NCBI GenBank assembly: GCA_000688775.2
Contig: CP007628.2
Span: forward strand, 930,001 to 994,000
DNA: 64,000 nt
Reading direction: 5' to 3'
Source: Streptococcus sp. VT 162
Lineage (GTDB): Bacteria > Bacillota > Bacilli > Lactobacillales > Streptococcaceae
Of the stretch, positions 7,675 through 15,926 are shown piece after piece (positions within the stretch are counted from its first letter, which is position 1; every line of letters starts with the position of its first letter). The notes beneath the pieces were generated by a model, which saw only the letters and a list, made by a program, of their open reading frames with translations, ran no database searches and had not been told where the DNA came from. The translations under genes and the position numbers were made by a program.

Positions 7675-8430
7675 ATGTCAAGACCAGAACTTTCTCTTTA
7701 TGAACCATTGTATACACTAAAGGAAGTTGATCAAAATATCTGGATAGCAGATGGTGACTTGATACAAATGGACTTGAAGGTCTTCAAACTTCCTTTTCAG
7801 ACACGTATGACAGTGATAAAGTTAAACGATGGAAAACTCTGGATTCATTCTCCTATTGCGCCAAATGAGGAGCTCTTTACTGAACTGGACGCTTTGGGCA
7901 AAGTCGCTTACCTAATTTCACCCAATAAGATTCACTACGCCTATATTGCAGATTGGAAAAAAAGATATCCTTATGCACAAGCATGGTCTAGTCCAGGAGT
8001 TGAAGAGAGAGCAAAAAGTCAGAATGTCATGGTGGAATTTGATGCTCCTTTAACTGATAAGGCACCTGACTTATGGTCTGATGAGATTGATCAACTTATT
8101 TTTAAGGGAAGTTCTGTCATCGAAGAGGTCGTATTTTTTCATAAATCGACTAAAACACTCATTGTAACGGACCTTATAGAGAATTTTGAACCAGAAAAGA
8201 TAGCTAGTCCAATCCGAAGAAAAATTTATCGTTTAGCCCGTGTAACAGCCCCTGATGGGCAAACTCCTATCGATTATAGGATGACTTTTTTTAGAAGACA
8301 AATAGAGGCAAAGGTTTCCTTTTCCCGTATGTTAAACTGGAAACCGGATAAGATCATTCTTGCACATGGTTTATGCTTTTTTAAAAATGGTACGGATGAA
8401 TTAAGACGTGCTTTTAGATGGATACGATAA
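7675..8430 (+). CDS. DUF4336 protein (metallo-beta-lactamase-like fold)
   Basis: 251 residues. The order of blocks matches DUF4336, a family with a beta-lactamase-like fold: [54 protein letters not shown] and IILAHG. The usual HxHxDH metal motif of active hydrolases is not complete, so activity is doubtful. Its last codons are close to the ung ribosome site (AAAGGAGAG), so it and ung-mutX-pyrC are probably co-transcribed. Confidence 0.75.
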   Translation: MSRPELSLYEPLYTLKEVDQNIWIADGDLIQMDLKVFKLPFQTRMTVIKLNDGKLWIHSPIAPNEELFTELDALGKVAYLISPNKIHYAYIADWKKRYPYAQAWSSPGVEERAKSQNVMVEFDAPLTDKAPDLWSDEIDQLIFKGSSVIEEVVFFHKSTKTLIVTDLIENFEPEKIASPIRRKIYRLARVTAPDGQTPIDYRMTFFRRQIEAKVSFSRMLNWKPDKIILAHGLCFFKNGTDELRRAFRWIR

Positions 8431-8441
8431 AGGAGAGAAAG

Positions 8442-9095
8442 ATGCAACATTCGTCTTGGCATGCTTTGATTAAGGAGCAATTACCTGAGGGCTATTTTGG
8501 GAAAATCAATCAATTTATGGAACAGGTCTATGCTCAGGGAACTGTTTATCCACCTAAGGAAAAAGTTTTTCAGGCTCTCTTGACTACACCACTTGAAGAA
8601 GTGAAGGTGGTGATTCTAGGGCAAGACCCCTATCACGGGCCAGGTCAAGCGCAGGGTTTGAGTTTTTCTGTACCTGACTCAATCCCAGCTCCGCCGTCCT
8701 TGCAAAACATTTTAAAAGAATTGTCAGATGATATCGGCGTTAAGAAATCACATGATTTGACGTCTTGGGCTGAGCAGGGAGTCTTACTTCTCAATGCTTG
8801 CTTGACGGTTCCTGCTGGGCAGGCCAATGGTCATGCTGGGCAGATATGGGAGCCATTTACAGATGCTGTGATTCAGGTGGTCAATAATCTAGATAGACCA
8901 GTAGTCTTTGTGCTCTGGGGCGCTTATGCACGCAAGAAGAAGGTCTTGGTTACCAATCCTCACCACTTAATTATCGAATCAGCCCATCCTAGTCCTTTAT
9001 CGGTTTATAGAGGATTTTGGGGTTCCAAGCCTTTTTCCAAGGCCAATGCATTCTTAACAGAGATAGGACAAGAGCCAATCGATTGGCTTAGATAA
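8442..9095 (+). CDS. ung: Uracil-DNA glycosylase
   Basis: 217 residues from the ATG at 8442, preceded by AAAGGAGAG. It removes uracil from DNA to start base excision repair. The water-activating loop [18 protein letters not shown], the LLNACLTV strand, and the C-terminal SAHPSPLS loop holding the catalytic histidine are intact. It is followed after 9 bases by mutX, the arrangement described for pneumococcus, giving a short anti-mutator unit: Ung acts on deaminated cytosine and MutX on oxidised dGTP. Confidence 0.97.
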   Translation: MQHSSWHALIKEQLPEGYFGKINQFMEQVYAQGTVYPPKEKVFQALLTTPLEEVKVVILGQDPYHGPGQAQGLSFSVPDSIPAPPSLQNILKELSDDIGVKKSHDLTSWAEQGVLLLNACLTVPAGQANGHAGQIWEPFTDAVIQVVNNLDRPVVFVLWGAYARKKKVLVTNPHHLIIESAHPSPLSVYRGFWGSKPFSKANAFLTEIGQEPIDWLR

Positions 9096-9104
9096 GGAGA
9101 GAAT

Positions 9105-9569
9105 ATGCCTCAGTTAGCGACGATTTGCTACATTGATAACGGAAAAGAACTGCTCATGCTCCATCGCAATAAGAAGCCCAATGATGTCCACGAAGGTAAA
9201 TGGATTGGTGTTGGTGGGAAGCTAGAGCGAGGTGAGACTCCTCAAGAATGCGCTGCGCGTGAAATCCTCGAAGAGACAGGTCTCAAAGCCAAGCCAGTAC
9301 TTAAAGGTGTTATCACTTTTCCTGAATTTACGCCAGATTTAGACTGGTACACCTATGTTTTTAAGGTGACAGAGTTTGAGGGTGACTTGATTGACTGCAA
9401 TGAGGGGACGCTGGAATGGGTTCCCTATGACGAGGTTTTGAGCAAGCCAACTTGGGAAGGTGACCACACCTTTGTTGAGTGGCTTTTAGAGGACAAACCC
9501 TTCTTTTCAGCCAAGTTTGTTTATGATGGGGATAAATTATTGGATACCCAAGTCGATTTCTATGAATAA
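9105..9569 (+). CDS. mutX: 8-oxo-dGTP pyrophosphatase
   Basis: 154 residues, the usual length of streptococcal MutX. The Nudix box is complete: GGKLERGETPQE then AAREILEETGL (about residues 37-60). It hydrolyses 8-oxo-dGTP to the monophosphate so that the oxidised base is not built into DNA. It lies 9 bases after ung and 12 before pyrC, with ribosome sites AAGGAGAG before it and AAAGGAGAAA after it, so the three genes form one unit. Confidence 0.95.
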   Translation: MPQLATICYIDNGKELLMLHRNKKPNDVHEGKWIGVGGKLERGETPQECAAREILEETGLKAKPVLKGVITFPEFTPDLDWYTYVFKVTEFEGDLIDCNEGTLEWVPYDEVLSKPTWEGDHTFVEWLLEDKPFFSAKFVYDGDKLLDTQVDFYE

Positions 9570-9581
9570 AGGAGAAAGCAG

Positions 9582-10850
9582 ATGCTACTTATCAAAAATG
9601 GTCGTGTAATGGATCCCAAGTCTGGTTTGGATCAAGTGTGTGATGTTTTAGTGCAAGATGGGAAAATTGTCAAGATTGCTCCCGAAATCAAGGAAGAAGG
9701 AGCAGAGCTAATTGATGCTACTGGTCTTGTAGTTGCGCCTGGACTAGTGGATATTCATGTTCATTTCCGTGAACCTGGTCAAACCCACAAGGAGGACATC
9801 CATACTGGGGCACTAGCGGCTGCTGCAGGTGGTTTTACAACGGTTGTCATGATGGCTAATACTAGTCCAACCATTTCGGACGTAGAGACTTTGAAAGAAG
9901 TTCTCCAGTCTGCTGCCAAGGAAAAGATTAACGTCAAGACAGTTGCGACTATTACCAAGAACTTTAATGGCCAAGACTTGACAGACTTTAAGGCTCTTTT
10001 AGAAGCTGGAGCCGTTGGTTTTTCAGATGATGGAATTCCGCTTGAAAGTAGTAAAGTGGTTAAGGAAGCAATGGTAGAAGCCAAAAAACTCAATACCTTT
10101 ATCTGCCTTCATGAGGAAGATCCAGGTTTGAATGGAATTCTTGGCTTTAACGAAAACATCGCTAAAGAACATTTCCATATCTGTGGAGCGACAGGAGTGG
10201 CTGAGTACGCTATGATTGCGCGCGATGTTATGATTGCCTATGCAACCAAGGCCCATGTTCACATTCAGCATTTGTCTAAGGAAGAAAGTGTCAAGGTGGT
10301 GGAGTTTGCTCAAGGACTAGGTGCGCAGGTCACAGCAGAAGTAGCGCCACAGCATTTCTCTAAGACAGAAGCTCTTCTTTTAACTCAAGGAAGCAATGCC
10401 AAAATGAATCCTCCACTTCGTTTGGAGTCAGACCGTCGTGCCGTTATCGAAGGTCTCAAGTCAGGTGTTATCACAGTTATCGCAACGGACCACGCGCCTC
10501 ACCATGCAGATGAGAAAAATGTTGAAGATATCACCAAAGCACCATCTGGTATGACAGGTTTGGAAACCTCTCTTTCTCTTGGTTTGACTTATTTGGTGGA
10601 AGCTGGTGAGTTGAGCTTGATGGAATTGCTAGAAAAAATGACTGTCAATCCAGCCAAGCTTTACAACTTTGAAGCAGGTTACTTGGCTGAGAATGGTCCA
10701 GCGGATATCACTATCTTTGACGCTAAGGCTGACCGCCTTGTGGACTCCCATTTTGCGTCAAAAGCAGCTAATTCCCCATTTATCGGTGAAACTTTAAAAG
10801 GGCAGGTTAAATATACCATCTGCAAGGGACAAATTGTCTACCAAAACTAG
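9582..10850 (+). CDS. pyrC: Dihydroorotase
   Basis: 422 residues, the length of class I dihydroorotases. It closes carbamoyl-aspartate to dihydroorotate, the third step of pyrimidine synthesis. The zinc ligands are visible in [10 protein letters not shown] (about residue 58), later histidines in CLHEE and HIQHLS, and the aspartate in ATDHAPHH. It is not next to other pyr genes, sharing a unit with ung and mutX instead, as is usual in this group. Confidence 0.95.
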   Translation: MLLIKNGRVMDPKSGLDQVCDVLVQDGKIVKIAPEIKEEGAELIDATGLVVAPGLVDIHVHFREPGQTHKEDIHTGALAAAAGGFTTVVMMANTSPTISDVETLKEVLQSAAKEKINVKTVATITKNFNGQDLTDFKALLEAGAVGFSDDGIPLESSKVVKEAMVEAKKLNTFICLHEEDPGLNGILGFNENIAKEHFHICGATGVAEYAMIARDVMIAYATKAHVHIQHLSKEESVKVVEFAQGLGAQVTAEVAPQHFSKTEALLLTQGSNAKMNPPLRLESDRRAVIEGLKSGVITVIATDHAPHHADEKNVEDITKAPSGMTGLETSLSLGLTYLVEAGELSLMELLEKMTVNPAKLYNFEAGYLAENGPADITIFDAKADRLVDSHFASKAANSPFIGETLKGQVKYTICKGQIVYQN

Positions 10851-10891
10851 ATGGGATTCTGCTCTAGAAACTATAAGAATAGAGAGCGTAT

Positions 10892-12232
10892 ATGTATCCA
10901 ACCCATCAATTTAAAGACAAGTTTGTCTTATTTCTTAAGATATTTTTCCCTATTCTGATCTATCAATTTGCCAATTATTCTGCCTCTTTTGTTGATACAA
11001 CCATGACTGGGCAGTACAATACCATGGACTTGGCGGGGGTGTCAACCGCAACGAGTCTATGGAATCCTTTCTTTACTTTTTTAACAGGGATTGTTTCGGC
11101 CATGGTTCCCATCATAGGCCATCATCTGGGACGGGGCAAAAAGGAAGAAGTAGCATCTGATTTTTACCAATTTATCTACTTGGCTTTCGGACTGTCTTTG
11201 GTCTTGCTTGGAATGGTAGTATTCTTAGCGCCACCTGTCTTAACCAACATCGGACTAGAAGCTCAAGTGGCGGCAGTTGCAGTTTCCTATCTTTGGTACC
11301 TGTCTATTGGAATTATTCCCTTGTTGCTGTTCAGTGTCATTCGCTCTTTGTTGGATTCTCTTGGATTGACCAAGCTATCTATGTACCTCATGCTCCTATT
11401 ACTTCCGCTCAATAGTGGTTTTAACTATCTCTTGATATATGGAGCTTTCGGTTTCCCTGAGCTTGGTGGCGCAGGAGCAGGACTAGGAACTTCACTAGCC
11501 TATTGGGTTTTATTGGGGATTTCTATTCTTGTTTTATTCAAACAAGAAAGGTTAAAAGCGTTACATCTTGAAAAACGCATTCCACTAAATATAGATAAAA
11601 TCAAGGAAGGTGTTCGATTAGGTCTACCAATCGGGGGAACCGTATTTGCTGAAGTAGCCATTTTCTCCGTGGTTGGACTAATCATGGCTAAGTTTTCATC
11701 GCTCATCATTGCCAGTCACCAGTCAGCTATGAATTTTTCGAGTCTCATGTATGCTTTTCCTATGAGTATTTCCTCTGCTATGGCGATTGTTGTGTCTTAC
11801 GAGGTGGGGGCCAAACGTTTTGAGGATGCAAAAATCTATGCTCGTCTGGGGAGAGTAACCGCCCTTATTTTTGCAGGTCTTACCCTATCTTTTCTCTACA
11901 TTTTTAGAGATCGTGTAGCAAGTCTATATGGGAATGACTCTCAGTTCATTGAAACAACTGCTGTATTTCTAACCTACAGTCTCTTTTTCCAGCTAGCTGA
12001 TACCTTTGCGGCTCCGCTCCAAGGAATTTTAAGAGGGTATAAGGACACTATCGTTCCTTTCTATCTTGGCTTAATCGGATATTGGGGAGTAGCGATACCA
12101 CTAGGATATCTACTAGATCAAGTAACTGACTTAGGGGCATTTGCCTACTGGATTGGGTTAATTGCCAGCTTGATTGTTTCTGGTTGTTTGTATCAATGGC
12201 GTTTGAAAACCGTAATGAAAAGATTGAGCTAA
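10892..12232 (+). CDS. MATE-family multidrug/toxin efflux transporter
   Basis: 446 residues with twelve hydrophobic segments and the two-fold MATE repeat (MatE domains at about 15-180 and 240-400). Typical features are the early SFVDTTMTGQYN loop and the matching second-half block around LQGILRGYKDT. It exports organic cations using a Na+ or H+ gradient; the substrate is not defined. It lies 41 bases after pyrC and ends at a strong terminator (12289). Confidence 0.88.
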   Translation: MYPTHQFKDKFVLFLKIFFPILIYQFANYSASFVDTTMTGQYNTMDLAGVSTATSLWNPFFTFLTGIVSAMVPIIGHHLGRGKKEEVASDFYQFIYLAFGLSLVLLGMVVFLAPPVLTNIGLEAQVAAVAVSYLWYLSIGIIPLLLFSVIRSLLDSLGLTKLSMYLMLLLLPLNSGFNYLLIYGAFGFPELGGAGAGLGTSLAYWVLLGISILVLFKQERLKALHLEKRIPLNIDKIKEGVRLGLPIGGTVFAEVAIFSVVGLIMAKFSSLIIASHQSAMNFSSLMYAFPMSISSAMAIVVSYEVGAKRFEDAKIYARLGRVTALIFAGLTLSFLYIFRDRVASLYGNDSQFIETTAVFLTYSLFFQLADTFAAPLQGILRGYKDTIVPFYLGLIGYWGVAIPLGYLLDQVTDLGAFAYWIGLIASLIVSGCLYQWRLKTVMKRLS

Positions 12233-12288
12233 TTTTAAGAAATTATCCTGAAAAAACAACTTTGTGAAAAAAAGCTCTAACTAGAGAG

Positions 12289-12318
12289 AATCCCTGTTTT
12301 AACAGGGATTTATTTTTT
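12289..12318 (+). terminator. Intrinsic terminator after the MATE gene
   Basis: AATCCCTGTT (12289-12298) pairs with AACAGGGATT (12301-12310), followed by TATTTTTTT. Clear rho-independent form. Confidence 0.85.
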
Positions 12319-12348
12319 TATATTGTGAAATTTTATTAGCCATATACT

Positions 12349-12377
12349 TTGACAGTGTATACTAAAAAAGGTAAAAT
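12349..12377 (+). promoter_or_regulatory. Promoter of the pdh operon
   Basis: TTGACA (12349-12354), 17-base spacer, TAAAAT (12372-12377), 34 bases before pdhA. This is a near-consensus sigma-A promoter. Confidence 0.75.
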
Positions 12378-12411
12378 AGTAAGGTAAGAACAAAGTTAGA
12401 AAGGCAAGATT

Positions 12412-13380
12412 ATGTCAACTTTAGATAAGAATCTTTTGCTAGAGATGTTCCGTAAGATGGAAGAAATCCGTCGCATGGACTTAAAAATTGCTCAGTTAGT
12501 GAAAAAGGGAAAAGTTCCCGGTATGACTCACTTTTCTGTCGGAGAGGAAGCTGCTAACGTCGGAGCAATGCTGGCTCTTAATCCAGATGATCTGATTACC
12601 TCAAATCACCGTGGACATGGACAGGCCATTGCTAAGGGGATTGACCTCAATGGAATGATGGCTGAAATCCTCGGGAAATACACTGGAACCTGTAAAGGAA
12701 AAGGTGGTTCTATGCATATCGCTGACCTGGATGCTGGTAACCTTGGTGCCAATGGTATCGTAGGTGGTGGTATGGGAATCGCTGTTGGTGCAGCCCTCAG
12801 TCAGCAAATGCAAAACACTGGAAAAATCGTCGTTTGCTTCTTTGGAGATGGTGCGACCAACGAAGGTGTCTTCCACGAAGCAGTCAACATGGCTTCTATT
12901 TGGAACTTGCCAGTTGTTTTCTACTGCATTAACAACGGTTATGGGATCTCTGCGGATATCAAGAAAATGACCAATGTAGAGCATATCCATCAACGTAGTG
13001 CGGCATATGGAATTCCTGGAATGTTTATCGAAGATGGGAACAACGTCATCGATGTCTATGAAGGATTTAAGAAAGCTGTAGATCATGTTCGTGGTGGCAA
13101 TGGCCCAGTCTTGATCGAAAGTGTAACCTATCGCTGGCTTGGCCACTCATCATCTGACCCTGGTAAATATCGTACTCGTGAAGAAGTGGAATTGTGGAAA
13201 CAAAAAGACCCAATCGAAAACCTTCGCAAATACCTCATTGAAAACAATATTGCAAGTGCAGAAGAATTGGAAGAAATTCAAGCACAAGTCAAGGAAGCAG
13301 TAGAAGCTTCTGTTAAATTTGCAGAAGAAAGCCCATTCCCACCACTAGAATCAGCATTTGAAGATATTTACGCAGACTAA
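12412..13380 (+). CDS. pdhA: Pyruvate dehydrogenase E1 alpha subunit
   Basis: 322 residues. It forms, with PdhB, the thiamine-diphosphate enzyme that decarboxylates pyruvate and hands the acetyl group to lipoate. The ThDP-binding motif GDGATNEGVFHEA ending in asparagines (YCINN) is intact, as are GKYTGTCKGKGGSMH and the YRWLGHSSSDP phosphorylation-loop block. First gene of the operon pdhA-pdhB-pdhC-pdhD. Acetoin dehydrogenase E1 is a close relative, but the downstream E3 and lplA fit the pyruvate complex of pneumococcus. Confidence 0.92.
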   Translation: MSTLDKNLLLEMFRKMEEIRRMDLKIAQLVKKGKVPGMTHFSVGEEAANVGAMLALNPDDLITSNHRGHGQAIAKGIDLNGMMAEILGKYTGTCKGKGGSMHIADLDAGNLGANGIVGGGMGIAVGAALSQQMQNTGKIVVCFFGDGATNEGVFHEAVNMASIWNLPVVFYCINNGYGISADIKKMTNVEHIHQRSAAYGIPGMFIEDGNNVIDVYEGFKKAVDHVRGGNGPVLIESVTYRWLGHSSSDPGKYRTREEVELWKQKDPIENLRKYLIENNIASAEELEEIQAQVKEAVEASVKFAEESPFPPLESAFEDIYAD

Positions 13381-13396
13381 GGAGAAAGAGATAAAA

Positions 13397-14389
13397 ATGG
13401 AAACAAAAACAATGTCGTTCCGTGACACCATTATCCTTGCTATGTCTGAGGAAATGCGTCGCGATGAAAATGTATTCTTGATGGGAGAAGACGTCGGTGT
13501 CTTTGGAGGAGACTTCGGAACTTCTGTTGGAATGCTCGAAGAATTTGGTCCAGAACGTGTTCGTGACTGTCCGATTTCTGAAGCTGCTATCTCAGGTGCA
13601 GCAGCAGGAGCAGCCATGACAGGACTTCGTCCAATCGTCGATATGACCTTCATGGACTTCTCGGTCATTGCCATGGACAATATCGTCAACCAAGCTGCTA
13701 AAACACGTTACATGTTTGGTGGGAAAGGTCAGGTTCCAATGACTGTCCGATGTGCAGCTGGTAACGGAGTTGGTTCTGCAGCTCAGCACTCTCAGTCTCT
13801 AGAGTCTTGGTTCACACACATCCCAGGTCTTAAGGTTGTAGCTCCAGGTACACCTGCTGACATGAAAGGACTTCTCAAGTCTTCTATCCGTGATAACAAC
13901 CCTGTTATCATCCTTGAATACAAGTCAGAATTTAACCAAAAAGGGGAAGTGCCAGTTGATCCAGACTATACAATCCCACTTGGGGTTGGGGAAATCAAAC
14001 GCGAAGGTACAGATGTAACAGTCGTTACTTATGGAAAAATGCTTCGCCGTGTGGTTCAAGCTGCTGAAGAATTAGCAGAAGAGGGAATTTCAGTTGAAAT
14101 TGTGGACCCACGTACCCTCGTTCCACTTGATAAGGATATCATCATTAACTCAGTGAAGAAGACTGGTAAGGTCGTTCTGGTCAACGACGCCCACAAAACA
14201 AGTGGCTATATCGGAGAGATTTCAGCTATTATTTCAGAATCAGAAGCATTTGATTATCTAGACGCACCAATCCGCCGTTGCGCCGGAGAAGATGTGCCAA
14301 TGCCTTACGCACAAAATCTAGAAAATGCAATGATTCCAACAGTTGAAAGCATCAAAGATGCCATCCGTAAAACCTATAACAAAGAATAA
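13397..14389 (+). CDS. pdhB: Pyruvate dehydrogenase E1 beta subunit
   Basis: 330 residues from the ATG at 13397, which has GGAGAAAGAG 7 bases ahead. It holds the pyrimidine-binding half of the ThDP site (EDVGVFGGDFG and the following acidic block) and a transketolase C-terminal domain (about 200-325). The gene starts 16 bases after pdhA. Its stop lies within a 12-bp inverted repeat at 14388-14417 that opens the long structured gap before pdhC. Confidence 0.93.
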   Translation: METKTMSFRDTIILAMSEEMRRDENVFLMGEDVGVFGGDFGTSVGMLEEFGPERVRDCPISEAAISGAAAGAAMTGLRPIVDMTFMDFSVIAMDNIVNQAAKTRYMFGGKGQVPMTVRCAAGNGVGSAAQHSQSLESWFTHIPGLKVVAPGTPADMKGLLKSSIRDNNPVIILEYKSEFNQKGEVPVDPDYTIPLGVGEIKREGTDVTVVTYGKMLRRVVQAAEELAEEGISVEIVDPRTLVPLDKDIIINSVKKTGKVVLVNDAHKTSGYIGEISAIISESEAFDYLDAPIRRCAGEDVPMPYAQNLENAMIPTVESIKDAIRKTYNKE

Positions 14390-14790
14390 TCTTACATAAA
14401 TTAAATTATGTAAGATTATAGAGATTTTTAACTTTAACAACTTGAGATACATTTCGTATCCAACTTATTTGTAAAGTTGTGACAGTTTTTTGACAAATTG
14501 ATAATATTCGACAAAAAACTTAGTAAGTCTACAAGGTTGACCGCCTGATAGCGGCAACCGTAGTAATTTGAGACACGTTCCGTGTCCAAGTTACTTGTAG
14601 AGTTGAACACGGGCTAAAAGCTCGGAAAAAAGATAAATCTCCTTGGCTTCATCGAAGCCAGCGTCGATTTCCTATTTTTCAGTCGCTTTTGACGCCCTTA
14701 GTATCATGTAATTGAATTCGGACTGAGGTCTGTGAAAAAAAGATAGATTTCCTTGTGTTCATCGAACACATCGTCAATCTCCTATTTTTT
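14388..14790 (+). ncRNA. Hairpin-rich 448-bp pdhB-pdhC intergenic region
   Basis: No open frame is present here. In order there are: a 12-bp hairpin (14388-14399 with 14406-14417); hairpin X1 (GATAC 14446-14450 with GTATC 14456-14460); a GC-rich hairpin (14535-14559, GGTTG/CAACC and CCGC/GCGG); hairpin X2 (GACAC 14572-14576 with GTGTC 14582-14586); and two larger hairpins Y1 (about 14625-14680) and Y2 (about 14734-14791). X1/X2 and Y1/Y2 are duplicate pairs that differ by compensatory changes in their stems. Because it lies inside one operon, it may control mRNA processing or the relative expression of E1 and E2/E3. The boundaries are my estimate. Confidence 0.55.
14439..14605 (+). repeat. 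Duplicated 41-bp hairpin unit X (two copies)
   Basis: Copy 1 at 14439-14479 and copy 2 at 14564-14605, about 125 bases apart. Each is a small hairpin followed by a CAA-TT...TTG block. The stem is GATAC/GTATC in copy 1 and GACAC/GTGTC in copy 2, one compensated pair. Confidence 0.6.
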
Positions 14791-14791
14791 C
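14625..14791 (+). repeat. Duplicated long-hairpin unit Y (two copies, 110 bp apart)
   Basis: Copy 1: outer AAATC (14635-14639) with GATTT (14666-14670), inner GGCTTC (14645-14650) with GAAGCC (14654-14659). Copy 2: outer AGATT (14745-14749) with AATCT (14776-14780), inner GTGTTC (14755-14760) with GAACAC (14764-14769). Both have the ATC loop and flanking A-run/T-run. At least four base pairs have changed on both sides between the copies. Confidence 0.65.
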
Positions 14792-14837
14792 ATTGCCCTC
14801 TTCGTCCTAAATATCTTAGTATAGAATTGGAGAGGTC

Positions 14838-15881
14838 ATGGCTGATGACAAGCTAAGAGCGACTCCTGCGGCTAGAAAGTTAGCGAATGATCTAGGGATC
14901 AACCTCTACGACGTTTCTGGCTCAGGTGCAAACGGTCGTGTCCACAAAGAAGACGTGGAAACTTATAAAGACACAAATGTGGTTCGCATTTCGCCACTTG
15001 CAAAACGAATTGCCCTCGAACATAACATTGCTTGGCAGGAAATCCAAGGAACAGGTCATCGTGGTAAAATCATGAAGAAGGACGTTTTGGCCTTACTTCC
15101 TGAAAATATCGAAAACGATACTATCAAGTCTCCTGCTCAGATTGAAAAAGTGGAAGAAGTCCCAGACACTATCACTCCTTATGGTGAGATTGAGCGTATT
15201 CCAATGACACCAATGCGTAAGGTTATCGCGCAACGTATGGTTGAATCTTACCTAACTGCGCCAACTTTCACACTCAACTATGAAGTTGATATGACTGAAA
15301 TGCTGGCCCTTCGTAAGAAGGTTCTTGATCCGATTATGGAAGCGACTGGTAAGAAGACTACTGTAACAGACCTTCTTTCACTCGCTGTTGTGAAAACATT
15401 GATGAAACACCCATACATCAACGCTTCATTGACAGAAGACGGCAAGACCATTATCACTCATAACTATGTCAACCTTGCGATGGCAGTTGGTATGGATAAT
15501 GGATTGATGACACCTGTTGTCTATAATGCTGAAAAAATGAGTTTGTCAGAGTTGGTTGTTGCCTTTAAGGATGTAATTGGTCGTACCTTGGATGGTAAAT
15601 TGGCTCCAAGCGAACTGCAAAATTCAACCTTCACAATTAGTAACTTGGGAATGTTTGGCGTTCAGTCCTTTGGTCCGATTATTAACCAACCAAACTCAGC
15701 TATCCTCGGGGTTAGCTCAACAGTTGAAAAACCTGTAGTTGTCAATGGTGAGATTGTCATTCGCCCTATCATGAGCCTTGGATTAACCATTGACCACCGT
15801 GTTGTAGATGGTATGGCTGGTGCTAAGTTTATGAAAGACTTGAAAACCTTAATTGAGAACCCAATCTCAATGTTGGTTTAA
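14838..15881 (+). CDS. pdhC: Pyruvate dehydrogenase E2 acetyltransferase lacking a lipoyl domain
   Basis: 347 residues. Instead of the usual N-terminal lipoyl domain it starts at once with a peripheral-subunit-binding domain (ATPAARKLANDLGINLYDV). A second such domain follows at about residues 51-87 (ISPLAKRIALEHNI...). The catalytic acetyltransferase domain (about 120-347) is complete, with the active-site motif DHRVVDG near residue 318. A ribosome site (TTGGAGAGG) fits the ATG, and no lipoyl-coding sequence is hidden upstream. The lipoyl domain is instead on the E3 subunit, as in pneumococcus, so that domain must serve the E1 and E2 sites. Confidence 0.93.
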   Translation: MADDKLRATPAARKLANDLGINLYDVSGSGANGRVHKEDVETYKDTNVVRISPLAKRIALEHNIAWQEIQGTGHRGKIMKKDVLALLPENIENDTIKSPAQIEKVEEVPDTITPYGEIERIPMTPMRKVIAQRMVESYLTAPTFTLNYEVDMTEMLALRKKVLDPIMEATGKKTTVTDLLSLAVVKTLMKHPYINASLTEDGKTIITHNYVNLAMAVGMDNGLMTPVVYNAEKMSLSELVVAFKDVIGRTLDGKLAPSELQNSTFTISNLGMFGVQSFGPIINQPNSAILGVSSTVEKPVVVNGEIVIRPIMSLGLTIDHRVVDGMAGAKFMKDLKTLIENPISMLV

Positions 15882-15926
15882 AAATACAGTATTTATTTTT
15901 AGAGATATAGATAAAGGAAGTAAGAC

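Noticed and set aside
9779..10313. Antisense open frames within pyrC and other long genes
   Set aside because: They lie opposite strongly conserved genes, lack ribosome sites and show no family motif.
14390..14837. Hidden lipoyl-domain coding sequence upstream of pdhC
   Set aside because: No frame encodes the D-K-V/A lipoyl loop or a comparable length; the lipoyl domain is on PdhD.
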